Assembly (NCBI GenBank): GCA_949825065.1
Contig: OX463849.1
Span: 3,038,001 to 3,102,000, forward strand
DNA: 64,000 nt
Origin: Odontocerum albicorne
Taxonomy: Eukaryota; Arthropoda; Insecta; Trichoptera; Odontoceridae
Direction: 5' to 3'
How positions within the stretch are numbered: position 1 is the first letter of the stretch; each line of letters begins with the position of its first letter. Under the pieces are notes generated by a model that was given only the letters and a program-made list of their open reading frames with translations, was not told where the DNA came from and ran no database searches. Of the stretch, positions 39,901 to 50,064 are shown piece after piece. Made by a program: the position numbers and the translations under genes.

Positions 39901-40555
39901 AAAATTTAATAATACTTCATACCAGAAGGCATTGAACTGGTTGAATGTTAGAAATAGACGCCAACTTCACATATTGTCGCTATTGTATAATATCCTTAAC
40001 TGTCCCGCCACCCCCTCTTATCTCGTCGAAAATTTTCAGCGTCTTTCCAATCATGGATTAGCGCTACGCTCAAACAGAGATTGTTTATTGGCCTTTCCAG
40101 TTCACCGCTCCTCTTTCTTTACGTCGTCCTTTACTGTCCATGCAGTGAGACTCTGGAATCAGTTACAAACCAATATAAGACTCGCTCCGTCCTTGGCATG
40201 CTTTAAGAAGCGACTAAAAAACCTCTTTATTTCTATTCAGTAAAATAACGTGTTTCATTCCTGATTTTCCTTTTTCTTTCCTCTCCACCATCCCTTCCTT
40301 TCCTTTTGATTGATGATATCTCACTTTATATGAAAAATAATGTTCGGGTGACTGTCCGTCTTTGTGGGGTCCGTGGGCATATGATCACGTATATGTTTAT
40401 GGATTTCGTGGGGATGGATAGTCATTTGAATGATTTATGCGACCACGTAACTTGCTTCATTTACTTTTATCTGGTTGGTTGGAAGAGATTGCCGTCTGGC
40501 AATAAGCCCACCAGATTGTATTTGCAATAAAAGTTTAAAATAAATAAATAAATAA
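39901..40555 (+). pseudogene. LINE-A 3' end inserted in LINE-D
   Basis: 5'-truncated copy with SYQKALNWLNVRNRRQLHIL, SLLYNILNCPATPSYLVENF, VHAVRLWNQLQTNIRLAPSL and FKKRLKNLFIS, a stop at about 40243, then the 3' UTR and a TAAA tail at about 40535-40555. The 119-codon frame is undamaged, the best LINE-A coding segment here. It interrupts LINE-D, so it is younger than that copy. Confidence 0.85.
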
Positions 40556-40605
40556 AGTTTGACGCTCTGCCCTCTCTGCCTAGCCCAGGAGTCAAACGGC
40601 ATGAT

Positions 40606-40945
40606 GGTATATTCAAAGGTTTATCATATATGAGTACTGTGTAAAAATAGCGCTTGTTATTAATAATCTGTTGTTACAAGGTCCATTTGTGGCTTGACAG
40701 TAGTTTACTGAGAAGTTTACATACATAACATATACTCGTATATGTCAGTTATAAGACCCATATTGCATTACATGACTGAAGAGTCTTCATATGTTGACAC
40801 ATGTTGATTTTAGTGACATTTTGGTGGTATGACACACCATAACCGGATCACGATGATATAATCAGAATCTCATCAACTCAACGCAAGAATTAGCATAATC
40901 CAAAGGGCTATCTCTTTCGAATAGGGCCTCGGACATTGACATCTT
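40606..40945. other. Unassigned AT-rich sequence
   Basis: Nothing recognised. Confidence 0.4.
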
Positions 40946-40949
40946 TTTT

Positions 40950-41480
40950 TTTATTTTTTATTAAACAAAGTAAATTATTGTACAAACATTTGTCAAGGCT
41001 ATACCTATATACAAATTTATTGCTTAACTTAACTTAATTATATGTTATCATTTATGCACTTACTTAATCTTAATATATGATTTCTTAGAAATAATTAACA
41101 CCTACATACTACTTATATAGTAACTAGATAACAATTCTTACAACTAATTATTTAACAAAAACAAGTCCACTCGTTCAGGCTACTTGTATTCCATCACATT
41201 AACTCAGACCTTGGTCGTCCCAGCTAATACTGTAGGTGGACTAGTCAGGCAACAGATAATGCTTCGGGAGCTTGTGCTTATAACGGAAGGGTAGGTCGGA
41301 TTTACTCTCGTAAGCCCCCAGGGCAGCGACTAAGGGATTGTTGTGATTTTGTTGGCTTTTATATAACTTCACGGTCCAAGCGAGGATGTGGTATTGTAGG
41401 GTTTCTTCTCGCTGTTCGGCGTGAAGTCGGGTAAGGTTTGTTCTGGGATGGGTGTTAAAAGATATCTTGAATGGACATTG
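40950..41480 (-). pseudogene. Jockey-like LINE 3' end
   Basis: The minus strand from 41480 reads FNTHPRTNLTRLHAEQREET, LQYHILAWTVKLYKSQQNHN, NPLVAALGAYES, RYKHKLPKHYLLPD then TAG at about 41248. An AT-rich 3' UTR follows. The HxNPLV.AL ending is the usual C-terminus of Jockey-clade polyproteins; clade is inferred from that alone. Confidence 0.55.
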
Positions 41481-41865
41481 ACATGGACATCTTGAATATT
41501 TCAGAAAATGTTTAAAATTAAAGTATTTTAGCTTTCTTAGTATTTGGGATGGGAGTCAGTTGTTTTGACTTAACAATTATTTCTTTTTTACTATTTTTAT
41601 TTCTTACTTGCACATAATTTTCTTTAACCTTTGTATATATTTAAGTTTAACCCGTATTTGAAAGTTTTATAAAATAAATAACGCATCGTAGACGACAAAG
41701 GTGCATTATTGTTGTGCAAAATGCAGGAGTTGTTTGTCCACAGCTACCGTCGTTTTTTTTCGGATTGCCTCACGTAAATTACGTAAAACCTTAAAAAAAT
41801 CTTTGTCCGGTCATCTTTTTTTCAATGAAAAAATCGCAAACATGCCAAAATTCGTTGTAAATACT

Positions 41866-42296
41866 CTCTCTCTGTGGTTGCAGTCCTAAGACTGGTTTGC
41901 AGCAATTTCAACTCTTCTCCTCCATTCCTCCCTGTCCTGTGCGGCTCTTTTTAAATCTGTATATGTTGAGCAGCGCACGTCCACCAACAGGTCCTCCAGG
42001 TACTCTCGGCGTGGGCGTCCCCTAGAGTTTGTCCCCTCGGTCATACCCTCCATTATGGCATGCAAAAGGCCCTCTTGTCGTATTATATGACCGATCCATC
42101 TTGCACGCCTTTCGGACAGGATCCTGAGCAGGTGCCTTCCTCTTTCGATTCGTTGGAGAACCTCTTCATTCGTGATGTGGTCTCTCCAGGAAATTCCTAA
42201 TAGTCTTCTATAGGACCACATCTCAAAAGCCTCTAGTCTCCGTCTATCTCTTTCGGATAGGCACCATGTCTCGCAGCCGTACATCAAGATACTCCA
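41866..42296 (-). pseudogene. LINE-C 3' end with 7-bp target duplication
   Basis: Flanked by AAATACT at 41859-41865 and 42297-42303. It reads FWSILMYGCETWCLSERDRR, then to EEWRRRVEIAANQS stop. The 3' end is an AG-rich run (CCACAGAGAGAGAG on the minus strand). Almost identical to the 38-kb copy over the shared part, so recent. Confidence 0.85.
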
Positions 42297-42303
42297 AAAT
42301 ACT

Positions 42304-42655
42304 AACCTGTCAAAAAAACTGTCCATCCAATATGGTTGTAAATTGAAATATTTATATCACCGAGTGTCGCCAACATGAGGAAAAAAGATGGACTCAATCA
42401 AAAACATATAATAGCCCACGAAATTCTAAAATTGTCGATGTTTTTATCAAATCTATTATTCGTTATGATTGAATAACGTGTTTCCATCTTCCGGAAACTG
42501 TAATGAATGCAATAATTAGTAACTTGAGCGCCACAATGGAGTAAACATAATTGTGCCTTAATAAGCGACCTTTGAATATATGTATAGTAATTATTCCAAT
42601 TGAATTGCAAAAGGCGCGGAGTGCAAAATATGATAACTATTTTTTAGCAAAATTC
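42304..42655. other. Unassigned AT-rich sequence
   Basis: Nothing recognised. Confidence 0.4.
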
Positions 42656-42659
42656 ATTA

Positions 42660-43152
42660 ATTCATGAGTCGTTTAGTATCAAAAACATATGAGTCGTTTA
42701 GTATCAAAAACATATGAGTCGTTTAGTATAAAAAACATATGAGTCGTTTAATATCAAAAGCATACGAGTCGTTTAGTATAAAAAACATATGAGTCGTTTA
42801 GTATCAAAAACATATGAGTCGTTTAGTATAAAAAACATATGAGTCGTTTAGTATCAAAAACAGCAATCTGTCGATTTTGTGTGAATTGAGTTAAAATCGA
42901 GGAAATGTTCCTATTGTAAAACTACACATTTTTAAATGTTTACATGGTAACAAAAACAACACTGTAAGAGTTATTGTTGTTTTTGTTACCATGTGAACAA
43001 CATTTAAAAATGTGTAGTTTTACAATAGGAACATTTCCTCGGTTTTAACTCAATTCAAGCAAAATCGACAGATTGCTGTTTTTGATACTAAACGACTCAT
43101 ATGTTTTTTATACTAAACGACTCATATTTTTCATACTAAACGACTCATATGA
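42660..43152. mobile_element. Fold-back element with minisatellite arms
   Basis: A large inverted repeat centred near 42970. The left arm has eight 25-bp units (ATGAGTCGTTTAGTATCAAA plus AACAT) and a unique stretch (CTGTCGATTTTGTGTGAATT to TTTACATGGTAACAAAAACA). The right arm is the complement with three units. Terminal arrays plus inverted unique arms are the layout of Foldback-type elements. No coding sequence. Confidence 0.75.
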
Positions 43153-43644
43153 TGTCCCTCAACATATCCGAATTGGCGATGCGAAGATGTTGAAGAGCGT
43201 GGCCAATAGACTAGACTACAAAGGTCGTCTTTGCTAATTGTTATTCGACGATTTTCCATCACATGTTGCGTCGGTTGCCAGCCTTTTGCTTGGAGGGACC
43301 CTACGAGTATAACATATGTCAGTGTTCTGTCCAAAGTTGATTCATATATACCGATGGTATGTGAGACGTTTGTCACTCTTTGCTCACCAAACATCAAATC
43401 AAAGTGCGCATTAATAATTATTTATCGCACGATATCAAATTTGCAAGATTTCATTAAAATGTAAAGTTGACAATTTCGTTTCTCGTTGATTTTTTCATTT
43501 TCACATTCGAATATTATTATGATTAAAAAATAATAAATTAATAATAAACAGAACGGCTTCATAAAAAAATAATCACTTTAATAAAGTTTTGTACTTTAAT
43601 TCACGCATACATACCATCACGCTGTTTCTTTATTGGTATAATAC
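43153..43644. other. Unassigned AT-rich sequence
   Basis: The open frame at 43231-43464 and its reverse have no recognised domain. Confidence 0.4.
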
Positions 43645-44225
43645 ATGAGGTGACAATATGTTATATGACAGAATACGAAATGAATGTAAGCTTAATACGT
43701 TCACTGCGTATAAAGAAATGCTGAAAATTCGCGAATTTTTGAAAACCCATAACTTTGTTAAAAATCAAATTCTACTTTCTATTGAAACATCATATACAAG
43801 TGTATTCCTTCGTGTCTTCAAAACACATGAAACCGGCGACGAATCCTTATCGGGAGACGTTTATGAGTGCACTTAACATTCAAGGCTATTTTGTATGGAC
43901 ACGGGAGCCGTGTTCGACGCAGTGAACGTGTTAAGACTGATGTGTCGAGTAAGATGAAGAACACTTTGAGATGGTTTGGACATGTAGAACGAATGAATGA
44001 AGAAATATTAACAAAACAAATATATAGTGCAAATGTGAGTGGAAGGCGTGAGAAAGGAATACCAAGAAAAGCATGATTAGATCAATTGAATGATATTTTG
44101 AAAGAAGGAAATATAAGAAGTCAGATAAATCTTAGGAGTTTTACGAGAAGGTTTATGAATGTAGAAGAGGCGAAATACGTGTGTCACAATAGAAAAGTCT
44201 GTCAAGTCTGAGTTCTTGCTGGAGA
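43645..44225 (+). pseudogene. LINE-D C-terminal fragment carrying TTAA MITE 1
   Basis: It begins ATGAGGTGACAATATGTTAT and is split by the MITE at 43692-43934. It resumes with a spliced-together reading [40 protein letters not shown]. It ends with the EEAKYVCHNRKV block and is inactive. Confidence 0.8.
43692..43934 (+). mobile_element. piggyBac-like MITE 1 inserted in LINE-D
   Basis: TTAA at 43692-43695 and 43931-43934, ends TACGTTCACTGCG and CGCAGTGAACGTG. The host LINE sequence GCTTAAGACTGATGTG is restored when one TTAA is removed with the element. Confidence 0.9.
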
Positions 44226-44289
44226 GCAACAGCTTGCACGCAATAAACCAATACACGCACTAACGTCTTCCATCTAATCCACAGGATAG

Positions 44290-44665
44290 AATGTGACAAT
44301 CATACTCGATTACGAGGGATAGACTGAATCCAATGTGACTAATTGAGACAAAATAAGAAGCTCACACATTCGTGGAAGCCTGAGTGTTACAGACATCAAC
44401 AGCAAGATGGAGGAGAGGCGATTGAGATGGTATGGGCACGTTGGACGCAGAGCACCCGATCACATTGTGAACCAGGCAATCTCCATGGATCTTCCTCTAA
44501 TAACAACCAGAGGAAGACCATGGAATTCATGGGTGGTGCAAAGAGATAACCTGATGCAGAGGCACGGCCTGGGGGACGTAGTCCGGGACAGAAGAGCATA
44601 CAACCTGAGGACGAGGAGAGCTGACCCCAACAGTCTTCGCAGACAATGAGTTGGGATGGAGCCAG
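44290..44665 (+). pseudogene. LINE-E C-terminal fragment
   Basis: The open frame 44407-44649 gives [60 protein letters not shown], then [13 protein letters not shown] stop. The RLRWYGHV...RGRP..W signature is the distal end of a non-LTR polyprotein. The upstream reading SLSVTDINSKMEE is in frame. The second copy is at 19585-19930. Confidence 0.75.
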
Positions 44666-44699
44666 GGAGAGAGAATGTGACTAATTGAGAAAAACATGT

Positions 44700-45030
44700 T
44701 TCAAAAGATGCTGCCTCTGGTTAGTGACTATAGCTGGTAAACAATACCACAGAAATCTTACGAGAGAAAAAAAACATGAGGCAAGATTGTAGATTGTAAA
44801 AGCTTTTGAAGATAATAATCGTAAATTGAAGATAATTTTTTATCATTTAATGTTTGATGATAATGTTCTCGCTATAATGAAGGTAATTTAGTGAGATTAC
44901 ACTAATTACTCACAACACTAACTTAAGTATCAGAAAATACCATAATAACATACATTCAGTCAGAGGTTTTCAAAATTTACGTTTCGGTGCCCTGTGGCAC
45001 TGCGAAAATATCTTCTTTTTATTTGTCTCC
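44700..45030. other. Unassigned AT-rich sequence
   Basis: Nothing recognised. Confidence 0.4.
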
Positions 45031-45215
45031 ACCTGGCGAGTTTATTGCCATGTGGCAATCCCTTCCAACCAACCATAAAGATGTTTTAATGGGCCCTAAG
45101 TGAAAACCAAACTGGAATTCCATTTAAAAAAAAATGGATTCCAGTGAGGATCGAACCCACAACCTTCGGATCGGCAGACAAGCGTCTTACCACATGGGCG
45201 CGGAGGTCGTCTTCT
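45031..45215 (-). mobile_element. tRNA-derived SINE
   Basis: The minus strand has the head GACCTCCGCGCCCATGTGGT, B box GGGTTCGATCCTC, and tail GGTTGGAAGGGATTGCCACA, TGGCAATAAACTCGCCAGGT. One of the cleanest copies. Confidence 0.85.
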
Positions 45216-45242
45216 AGGCAATCTTCATTTTCTGACTGTGTG

Positions 45243-45605
45243 AGGAGCCGAATAAATGCTGTAGAAATGCGTGCATTGAGAAGAATATATGGAGTGACAA
45301 TTTATGACGAAATGCGGAATGAAGAGATAAGGGGTGAATGTCAACTTAAGGGATGAATGTTTAGGCATGTGGAACGAATAAATTAAGAAAGATCAACAAA
45401 ACATAGTGCAAGTGTGAGAAGAAGACCAAGGAAAGTACTCGTATATTTGGATTAAATTAATGATATTCTGAAAGAAGGAAAGTAGAAGTTGTATGACGTG
45501 TATGGATGGAGAAGAGGCTAAGGATGTGTGTCGATATAGGAAAGTCTGACGCACTGTCCTGTCAGCCTACCCCGACAGGGAAATCGCGTGATGGTTATTA
45601 GTATG
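45243..45605 (+). pseudogene. LINE-D C-terminal fragment
   Basis: It starts GAGCCGAATAAATGCTGTAG and reads MRALRRIYGVTIYDEMRNEE, IRGECQLKG and then decays. It ends CCTACCCCGACAGGG. Confidence 0.75.
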
Positions 45606-45619
45606 TATATATGATACCA

Positions 45620-45690
45620 ATGGGAACCCAAACCCCAAACACTAGGATGGAAGACAGGTGTCTTATCAAATAGGCCACAAAGGTTGTTAT
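45620..45690 (-). mobile_element. SINE head fragment
   Basis: Complement contains TGGCCTATTTGATAAGACAC and a weak B-box region. Tail missing. Confidence 0.5.
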
Positions 45691-46245
45691 TATTAAAAAA
45701 TATTACTCCAAATCAATACGATTTAAGTATCCGAGAAATACGAAATTACTTTCCGGAAAACACATTATATCAAACGATTATAGTGTTCACTTACTCTATT
45801 CAAGAAAGCTTCCATATTTTAAGAGTAAATTCACTATAAACCACTGAGTACACGGGTCTACAATTTGAATTAGCGCGCGAATCGCTACAATTTTCGCGGA
45901 AAAAATATTGAGTGACGTCCACCCGGAGTGCGATGCGCTGTTGCACTGAAACGCTGTCCGATTAATGTATAGTTCTGGGATGGCTTTTGACATTGTATAT
46001 CAGAATCATATGGTTATCACTGTTTTTGCTGTTACACGCATTTTACTGGCTAGATATACAGGGAGATAACAAAGTCATTAATAAGAATTAATGCATTGAT
46101 TAACAAAATACACTCAAGTGTATTTGATATATCAGTTTTAAATAAAAACCAAAAAATGCATCGATATTTAAAAAAAGCTTAAAATGTTGGATCCACATGT
46201 AGTATTATTGGGTTGATGCAAAAGTTCGTCCCACTTTTTATATAA
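45691..46245. other. Unassigned AT-rich sequence
   Basis: Nothing recognised. Confidence 0.4.
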
Positions 46246-46435
46246 AAATTGAATAGAGACGGACAATCACCCGACAACATCCGAATAACACACCGCGAAT
46301 CACCTTTTCATATAAAGTAAGATATCATCAATCAAAGGAAAAGGAAGGGATGGTGGAGAAGAAAGAAAACATCAGGGATGAAGTAAGTTATACTGACTAG
46401 AAATTAAGTTTTTTCAGTCGCTTCTTAACCCTTCT
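46246..46435 (-). pseudogene. LINE-A 3' UTR fragment
   Basis: ATCAATCAAAGGAAAAGGAA and GGGATGGTGGAGA are LINE-A 3' UTR. It is broken at CTTCTTAA by the TTAA element. Confidence 0.7.
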
Positions 46436-46620
46436 AACGGGGTGTAATTGATGTTAGTCAGTACATCTAACGGGGTGTAATTGATGTTAGTCAGTACATC
46501 TAACGGGGTGTAATTGATGTTAGTCAGTACATCTAACGGGGTGTAATTGATGTTAGTCAGTACATCTAACGGGGTGTAATTGATGTAAATCAGTTCATCT
46601 AACGGGGTGTAATTGATATT
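46436..46620. repeat. 33-bp minisatellite, second locus
   Basis: Five to six inverted units (CTAACGGGGTGTAATTGATG plus TTAGTCAGTACAT). The outer edge abuts TTAA at about 46427-46430 within LINE-A, so the array is the terminal part of the inserted element. Confidence 0.9.
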
Positions 46621-47222
46621 TACCCTTCCTGTCCTGTGATGTGTAACTAGTACACATCGCTTCTAAAAACTTTAATATCTCTATAAATATAATAAATACT
46701 GGGTTCAGATTTTAGGTATTCCTCCGTAATACATTTACGCATTGAATGAAAAAAATAATATTAATAATAATTAGCACTTATCGGCCACATCAGAGATATT
46801 TTGTGAAAATCGAGAATAAATTCACCAATACAATCAAACGTGTGCCAGTGTGTAACGTAGGTATATTCATTCATTCTAAAAAACCGCTATGGGTGAGGAA
46901 GCGACGCTATTCACGTCGCACTCTCATTCTACTTCGGTATATGGGAACGCAAGAAATAGAATCTCAGTTCGCTCGCTTCTCTCGCTCAGTAGCTCGCGAG
47001 CTTTCATTCGAGGTGGTCGCTTTACCCGTTTTGTGAACGTCGGCCGATGTTTTTTTTTTTTCATGTTTTCAGCAATGAAATTTCAATTATTATCACTTTC
47101 GACTTCAAATTTAATTAATTTAAGCGATTGGCTATGAATATTCTTATTCTTCCGATTTTAAATCACTCATTTTTACATGTGTATTGATGTGTATTGAATA
47201 CACAGCACCGGAACGCGCGAAT
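46621..47222 (-). mobile_element. TTAA element 2, inverted copy
   Basis: Matches 25136-25738 in reverse. The far end is lost: at GCGCGAATTTTTTGG the sequence passes into a Tigger-type pseudogene instead of the expected CCTTTCCCTTC terminus. Confidence 0.75.
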
Positions 47223-47530
47223 TTTTTGGAAGAACTATAATATATTGAACGCAATAAACAATATTGGAGACTCGTGGGCTGAAATAAAAGAGTCAACAAT
47301 GAAAGGTCCCTGGAAACAATTATGCCCACAAATGATGAGTGGTTTTACAAATTCTGAAGAAACTCTGGAAACTTCACAGATGAAATAGTTAGCCTAATGA
47401 ATGAACTAAACTTGGACGTCAACAACGAAGATGTTAATGAGTTGATTGAATCTCACTCAATACCTCTGTCAAATGAATACTTAATTGAGCAACAAGAGTT
47501 AAATGAAATACACAATCGAAGAGTGTATCA
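47215..47530 (+). pseudogene. Tigger/pogo-type transposase C-terminal relic
   Basis: It reads FWKNYNILNAINNIGDSWAE, IKESTMKGPWKQLCPQMM, then after a frameshift near 47380 DEIVSLMNELNLDVNNEDVN, ELIESHSIPLSNEYLIEQQE. This matches the well-known end of Tigger (pogo) DDE transposases (WKKLCPQ and ELVESHSEELTNEDL style). The catalytic domain is absent. Confidence 0.75.
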
Positions 47531-47885
47531 TCGAAGAGTATACCAAAGGTAATCCATTATCGAACAGTGTACCAAAGGTAATAAATAAGTCTTGTGCAGA
47601 TGTGTACTTATATTTGTCTGTTTCCTGTAGACCTTGCTTCTTTAGTCAAGGTATTACCTGAAATGCCTCGATGACTGGGAACCCAAGCCAGGGCGACATC
47701 GAGGCCCGCCTCTTCAAGGTTGGATATGGTTTCCTTATATTAACTTTTATATTATTTGGGGATCGAAATGGGTTCATTCCTATTGCTTGATGGGAACTTA
47801 GACAATCGGATAAAATTAAAGTGTTTGGGATACTTAATTCTAAAGCTATTTGTAATGTCTCCTAGATTATCAATGCCTCCCAAGT

Positions 47886-48245
47886 AAATATAGTCGTTTT
47901 GTGTTCACAACAGGTTTATTTTGGTTTACAACCAGTTTCGAAGACCACCGTCTTCATCGTCAGGTGAAGATAAACTAAATTGTTAAAAAATATACTTCCT
48001 CTACAAGTGTAAATAATATAATATAAGGGGGATGAGGTAGGGGAAGAGAAGTGGGGAGCAATGTGATACAATGGTGAATGGGGCGGGGAAAAATTAAAGT
48101 GAATCTTTAAGGCAGGTCAAGTTTGAATATCCAGAGGGGGGTTTAAATAGGAAACATATTAAGCAGAGGGCTATTATGAAAATTGGTTTCGTTGATGATT
48201 GATATTTAAACTTAGTTTTATATATTTTTTTTACTTATTTGTCCT
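47886..48245 (-). mobile_element. PLE2 terminal segment inserted in RNase H relic
   Basis: Inverse copy of 34560-34900. RNase H coding sequence flanks it on both sides, so it is an insertion. Confidence 0.75.
47904..47968 (-). ncRNA. Hammerhead ribozyme-like motif, PLE2, consensus complete
   Basis: On the minus strand: helix I TTCAC (47968-47964) with GTGAA (47908-47904); core CTGACGA (47963-47957); one extra U; helix II GAAGAC/GTCTTC, loop GGTG; core GAAA (47939-47936); helix III ACTGGTT/AACCTGT with one mismatch; U16.1 and U17 at 47910-47909. The NUH cleavage rule is satisfied (GUU). Self-cleavage is predicted, not shown. Confidence 0.65.
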
Positions 48246-48551
48246 TTTACGTAAAACATGGCACCACAAAGTGAAACTATAGTCTTTTCGAAGATTATAG
48301 AATTTTTGTTTTTTTAATATTCAAGTTTCGCAACATATTGCTATTCCTACATGTTCCTCATTTGCAATCCTGGATGCATCTGTGTAGAAGACAGTCCAGT
48401 CACTCCAATGGGGGTTAATGTGATTAATGAAATCATAATTGACGTGGAGGTGCTCTAACATAACTCGAGCCTATTAATATTAATAAAATCACGTCTGGCA
48501 GCTATAGGAGCGCCCGAAAGAATAATGTACAACATTTTCTTTGTATCAAGT

Positions 48552-48752
48552 ACAACCTTATAGGATTATTTCCATATGGTAATCTCCATCAACTAACCAG
48601 CAAGATGATTATGAGGCTTTAAGTGAAAACCTGACTGAAAAACGTTTTTCAAAAAAAAAAAAAAAAAAACTGGGTTCAAGCGGGAATCGTTCCCTCAACC
48701 TTCCTGGATGGACAGGCGTCTTACAAACTAGGCCATGGAGGTCGTTAATGAA
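48552..48752 (-). mobile_element. tRNA-derived SINE
   Basis: The minus strand has the head CATGGCCTAGTTTGTAAGAC, a B-box-like GGGAACGATTCCC and the A-rich body; the tail is diverged (GGTAATCTCCATC on plus). Confidence 0.75.
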
Positions 48753-49021
48753 GTGTTAAATAAATAAATAAGTTTTCTTACTAAATGTTCTTAATTTTTT
48801 GAACATCGTGTGTCCGTAAAATATGTACGAGTTGACATTTTGAGCATTCCACAAAACGTTTCGAGTAGATTTATAACGCTTCGTTGATAAAAGCTTTGTA
48901 TACAGTCATTCCATCATAATATAACACAGCACGTTATAAATTTAGATAACACGGATTTGCCCATATTAACTGGCAATATGTTGAGTGTTAATGTATGAGA
49001 TATGGCGGATCGCAGATACAT

Positions 49022-49540
49022 ATCAGACATAAATGCATGAATAGTAAAAATGAGTCGTCAAGATGCAAAACCCGCTTTGGAAGACAGCGAGTGTAATACG
49101 CTCAGCATATAAAATGCTTGGATAGTAAAAATGAGTCGTCAAGATGCAAAACCCGCTTTGGAAGACAGCGAGTGTAATACGCTCAGCATATAAAATGCTT
49201 GCATAGTAAAAACGAGTCGTCAAGATGCAAAACCCGCTTTGGAAGACAGCGAGTGTAATACGCTCAGCATATATTGTAAAATGCTTAGATTGTAAAAATG
49301 AGTCGTCAAGATGCAAAACCCGCTTTGGAAGACAGCGAGTGTAATACGCTCAGCATATAAAATGCTTGGATAGTAAAAATGAGTCGTCAAGATGCAAAAT
49401 CCGCTTTGGAAGACAGCGAGTGTAACACGCTCAGCATATAAAATGCTTGGGTAGTAAAAATGAGTCGTCAAGATGCAAAACCTGCTTTGGAACACAGCAA
49501 GTGTAATACGCTCAGCATATAAAATGCTTGGATAAAAAAA
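49022..49540. repeat. 81-bp minisatellite
   Basis: About six and a half units (TGAGTCGTCAAGATGCAAAA, CCCGCTTTGGAAGACAGCGA, GTGTAATACGCTCAGCATAT as consecutive parts). One unit has a short insertion near 49272. The period is 27 codons, hence the long minus-strand open frames. Confidence 0.93.
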
Positions 49541-49599
49541 CTGCTAAGATGATAGTTCCCAACAGTATTTTAGTAACAACTTTGATGTATAGGAGTGAA

Positions 49600-50000
49600 A
49601 CGTGGACATGGAAAAAAACTGAAAAGAGACAAGTAAACTGTAGAAATGTGTGCACGTAGAAGAATATATGGAGTGACAACGTATGATAGAATGCTGAATG
49701 AAGTGATTACGGATAAATGTGAACTTAAGGCCAATATGTTGAGCGAGATGAAAAATAGCACTCTGAAATGGTTTGGGCAAGTGGAACGAATGAATGAAGA
49801 AAAACTAAAAAAAATACTTGTATAGTTGTATCAAGTGTATGATATTTTGAAAGAAGGAAATGTAAAAAGTCAGAGGGATTGTAGGAGCTATATGAAAAGG
49901 TGAATGGATGTAAGATGCGAAATATGTGTGTAGCGATAAGAAAGTCTGGTGTTCTTTCCTCTCTGCTTACCCCATCAGAGAGACGGCTTTATGGTATGTA
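49600..50000 (+). pseudogene. LINE-D C-terminal fragment
   Basis: It reads CARRRIYGVTTYDRMLNEVI, TDKCELKANMLSEMKNSTLK, WFGQVERMNEEKLKK and ends CTGCTTACCCCATCAGAGAG. The 81-bp array runs up to its 5' side. Confidence 0.7.
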
Positions 50001-50064
50001 AGTTTTCATAATCATAGTATAAATAGGCCAAAACCCATACGATGGTTGTCGTCAAAGAAAGAAT

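Larger units (their letters stand above)
47600..48545 (-). pseudogene. Non-LTR retrotransposon RNase H domain, split by PLE2
   Basis: From 48480 downwards: NPHWSDWTVFYTDASRIANE with the first catalytic Asp, then EHVGIAICC. After the PLE2 insertion come FTWEALII (Glu), IPNTLILSDCLSSHQAIG (Asp) and LDVALAWVPSHRGISGNT, the closing RNase H motif. RNase H removes RNA from the RNA-DNA hybrid in LINE clades such as I, R1-like or Loa. Stops and two frameshifts make it inactive. Confidence 0.8.
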
